From Phascolarctobacterium faecium DSM 14760 (lineage in GTDB: Bacteria > Bacillota > Negativicutes > Acidaminococcales > Acidaminococcaceae), in contig NZ_QLTS01000001.1 of NCBI RefSeq assembly GCF_003269275.1, positions 1 through 64,000 on the forward strand: a stretch of DNA of 64,000 nt, read 5' to 3'. Shown piece after piece: positions 63,705 to 64,000 of this stretch; position 1 is the stretch's first letter, and each line of letters begins with the position of its first letter. The position numbers and the translations under genes were made by a program. The notes beneath the pieces are model-generated. The model was not told the DNA's origin. It saw nothing but the letters and a program-made list of their open reading frames with translations, and made no database searches.

Positions 63705-64000
63705 ATGAAAAATCCTTATTTTGGCAGACTTTTGACCGCTATGGTCACTCCTTTTAATGCTGATGGCAGCGTCAATTATGAAAAGGCGGCTGATCTGGCT
63801 GAATGGCTTATCAATAATGGCTCTGACGGCTTGGTCGTAGCAGGCTCTACCGGCGAGGCTGCTACTATGAGTGCGGAGGAAAAACTGGAATTGTTCCGCG
63901 TAGTTGTTAATCGTATCAATAAACGCGTGCCTGTTATTGCTGGTACAGGTTCTAATAACACTGCTGATTCTGTCAAAATGACGAAAATGGCCGAGGCAAT
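63705..64000 (+). CDS. dapA: 4-hydroxy-tetrahydrodipicolinate synthase DapA, N-terminal part
   Basis: Condenses aspartate semialdehyde with pyruvate. Only the first 98 residues are in the window; the catalytic lysine lies beyond the edge. Visible are the family start [19 protein letters not shown] and [12 protein letters not shown], which holds the Thr pair region near the active site. GAGGTG lies upstream of the ATG. Being the fourth gene behind the lysine riboswitch supports the call. Confidence 0.94.
   Translation, partial: MKNPYFGRLLTAMVTPFNADGSVNYEKAADLAEWLINNGSDGLVVAGSTGEAATMSAEEKLELFRVVVNRINKRVPVIAGTGSNNTADSVKMTKMAEA

Overview
The window reads as chromosomal DNA from a diderm (outer-membrane) Firmicute of the class Negativicutes. 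The evidence is a mixture of Firmicute-type gene content and signals (strong GGAGG ribosome sites, a lysine riboswitch on the dap operon, a cobalamin riboswitch, an endonuclease-type MutL) with outer-membrane and proteobacterial-like features (a type V autotransporter ending in an aromatic beta-barrel strand, a YibQ/DUF610 deacetylase, Hfq beside miaA). A genus cannot be fixed from the sequence alone; Acidaminococcaceae such as Phascolarctobacterium would fit. No rRNA, tRNA, CRISPR array or insertion sequence was recognised.

Region 1 (1-18279) is a surface-glycan locus, visibly more AT-rich than the rest between about 400 and 17200. It starts with the end of an initiating sugar-phosphate transferase and continues with four glycosyltransferases, a PglK-like ABC flippase and a pseudaminic acid set (pseB, pseC, a PseA-like amidotransferase, pseF, pseG, pseH, pseI). 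A decayed gene follows (11970-12494), then a LIC12162-type candidate transferase, LicD, an atypical SDR, a DUF2284 metal-binding protein, a LicC-like nucleotidyltransferase and a dTDP-glucose 4,6-dehydratase. Together they would build, decorate and flip a lipid-linked glycan carrying a nonulosonic acid and probably a phospho-substituent.

Region 2 (18300-33260) is housekeeping: miaB-mutS-mutL-methyltransferase-miaA-hfq, a Xer recombinase, a divergent polysaccharide deacetylase, a class III aminotransferase, an SRPBCC protein, HtpX, an M42 peptidase, Ndk and a PduO-type cobalamin adenosyltransferase.

Region 3 (33368-39364) holds an EAL/degenerate-GGDEF protein and then a cobalamin-riboswitch-controlled operon for late cobamide assembly: cobU, cobT, cobS, a second shortened cobT homologue and cobC. 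The two CobT-like genes resemble the ArsA/ArsB arrangement of phenolyl-cobamide-making Negativicutes.

Region 4 (39365-53206) has a zinc-ribbon protein with a structured leader, a DUF2156 protein probably starting at ATT, an Eis-like acetyltransferase, single-chain PurL, a ribbon-helix-helix repressor with an operator over its promoter, an M16C protease, a ferredoxin-like aldo/keto reductase, PNPase and dUTPase. Region 5 (53207-58726) looks accessory: an unexplained structured intergenic stretch, an XRE regulator, a truncated GT8 glycosyltransferase with an out-of-frame TPR-like remnant, and a 1261-residue glycine-rich autotransporter. Region 6 (58752-64000) holds a MATE exporter on the minus strand with a palindrome upstream, then the lysine operon (riboswitch, dapB, asd, lysC, start of dapA).
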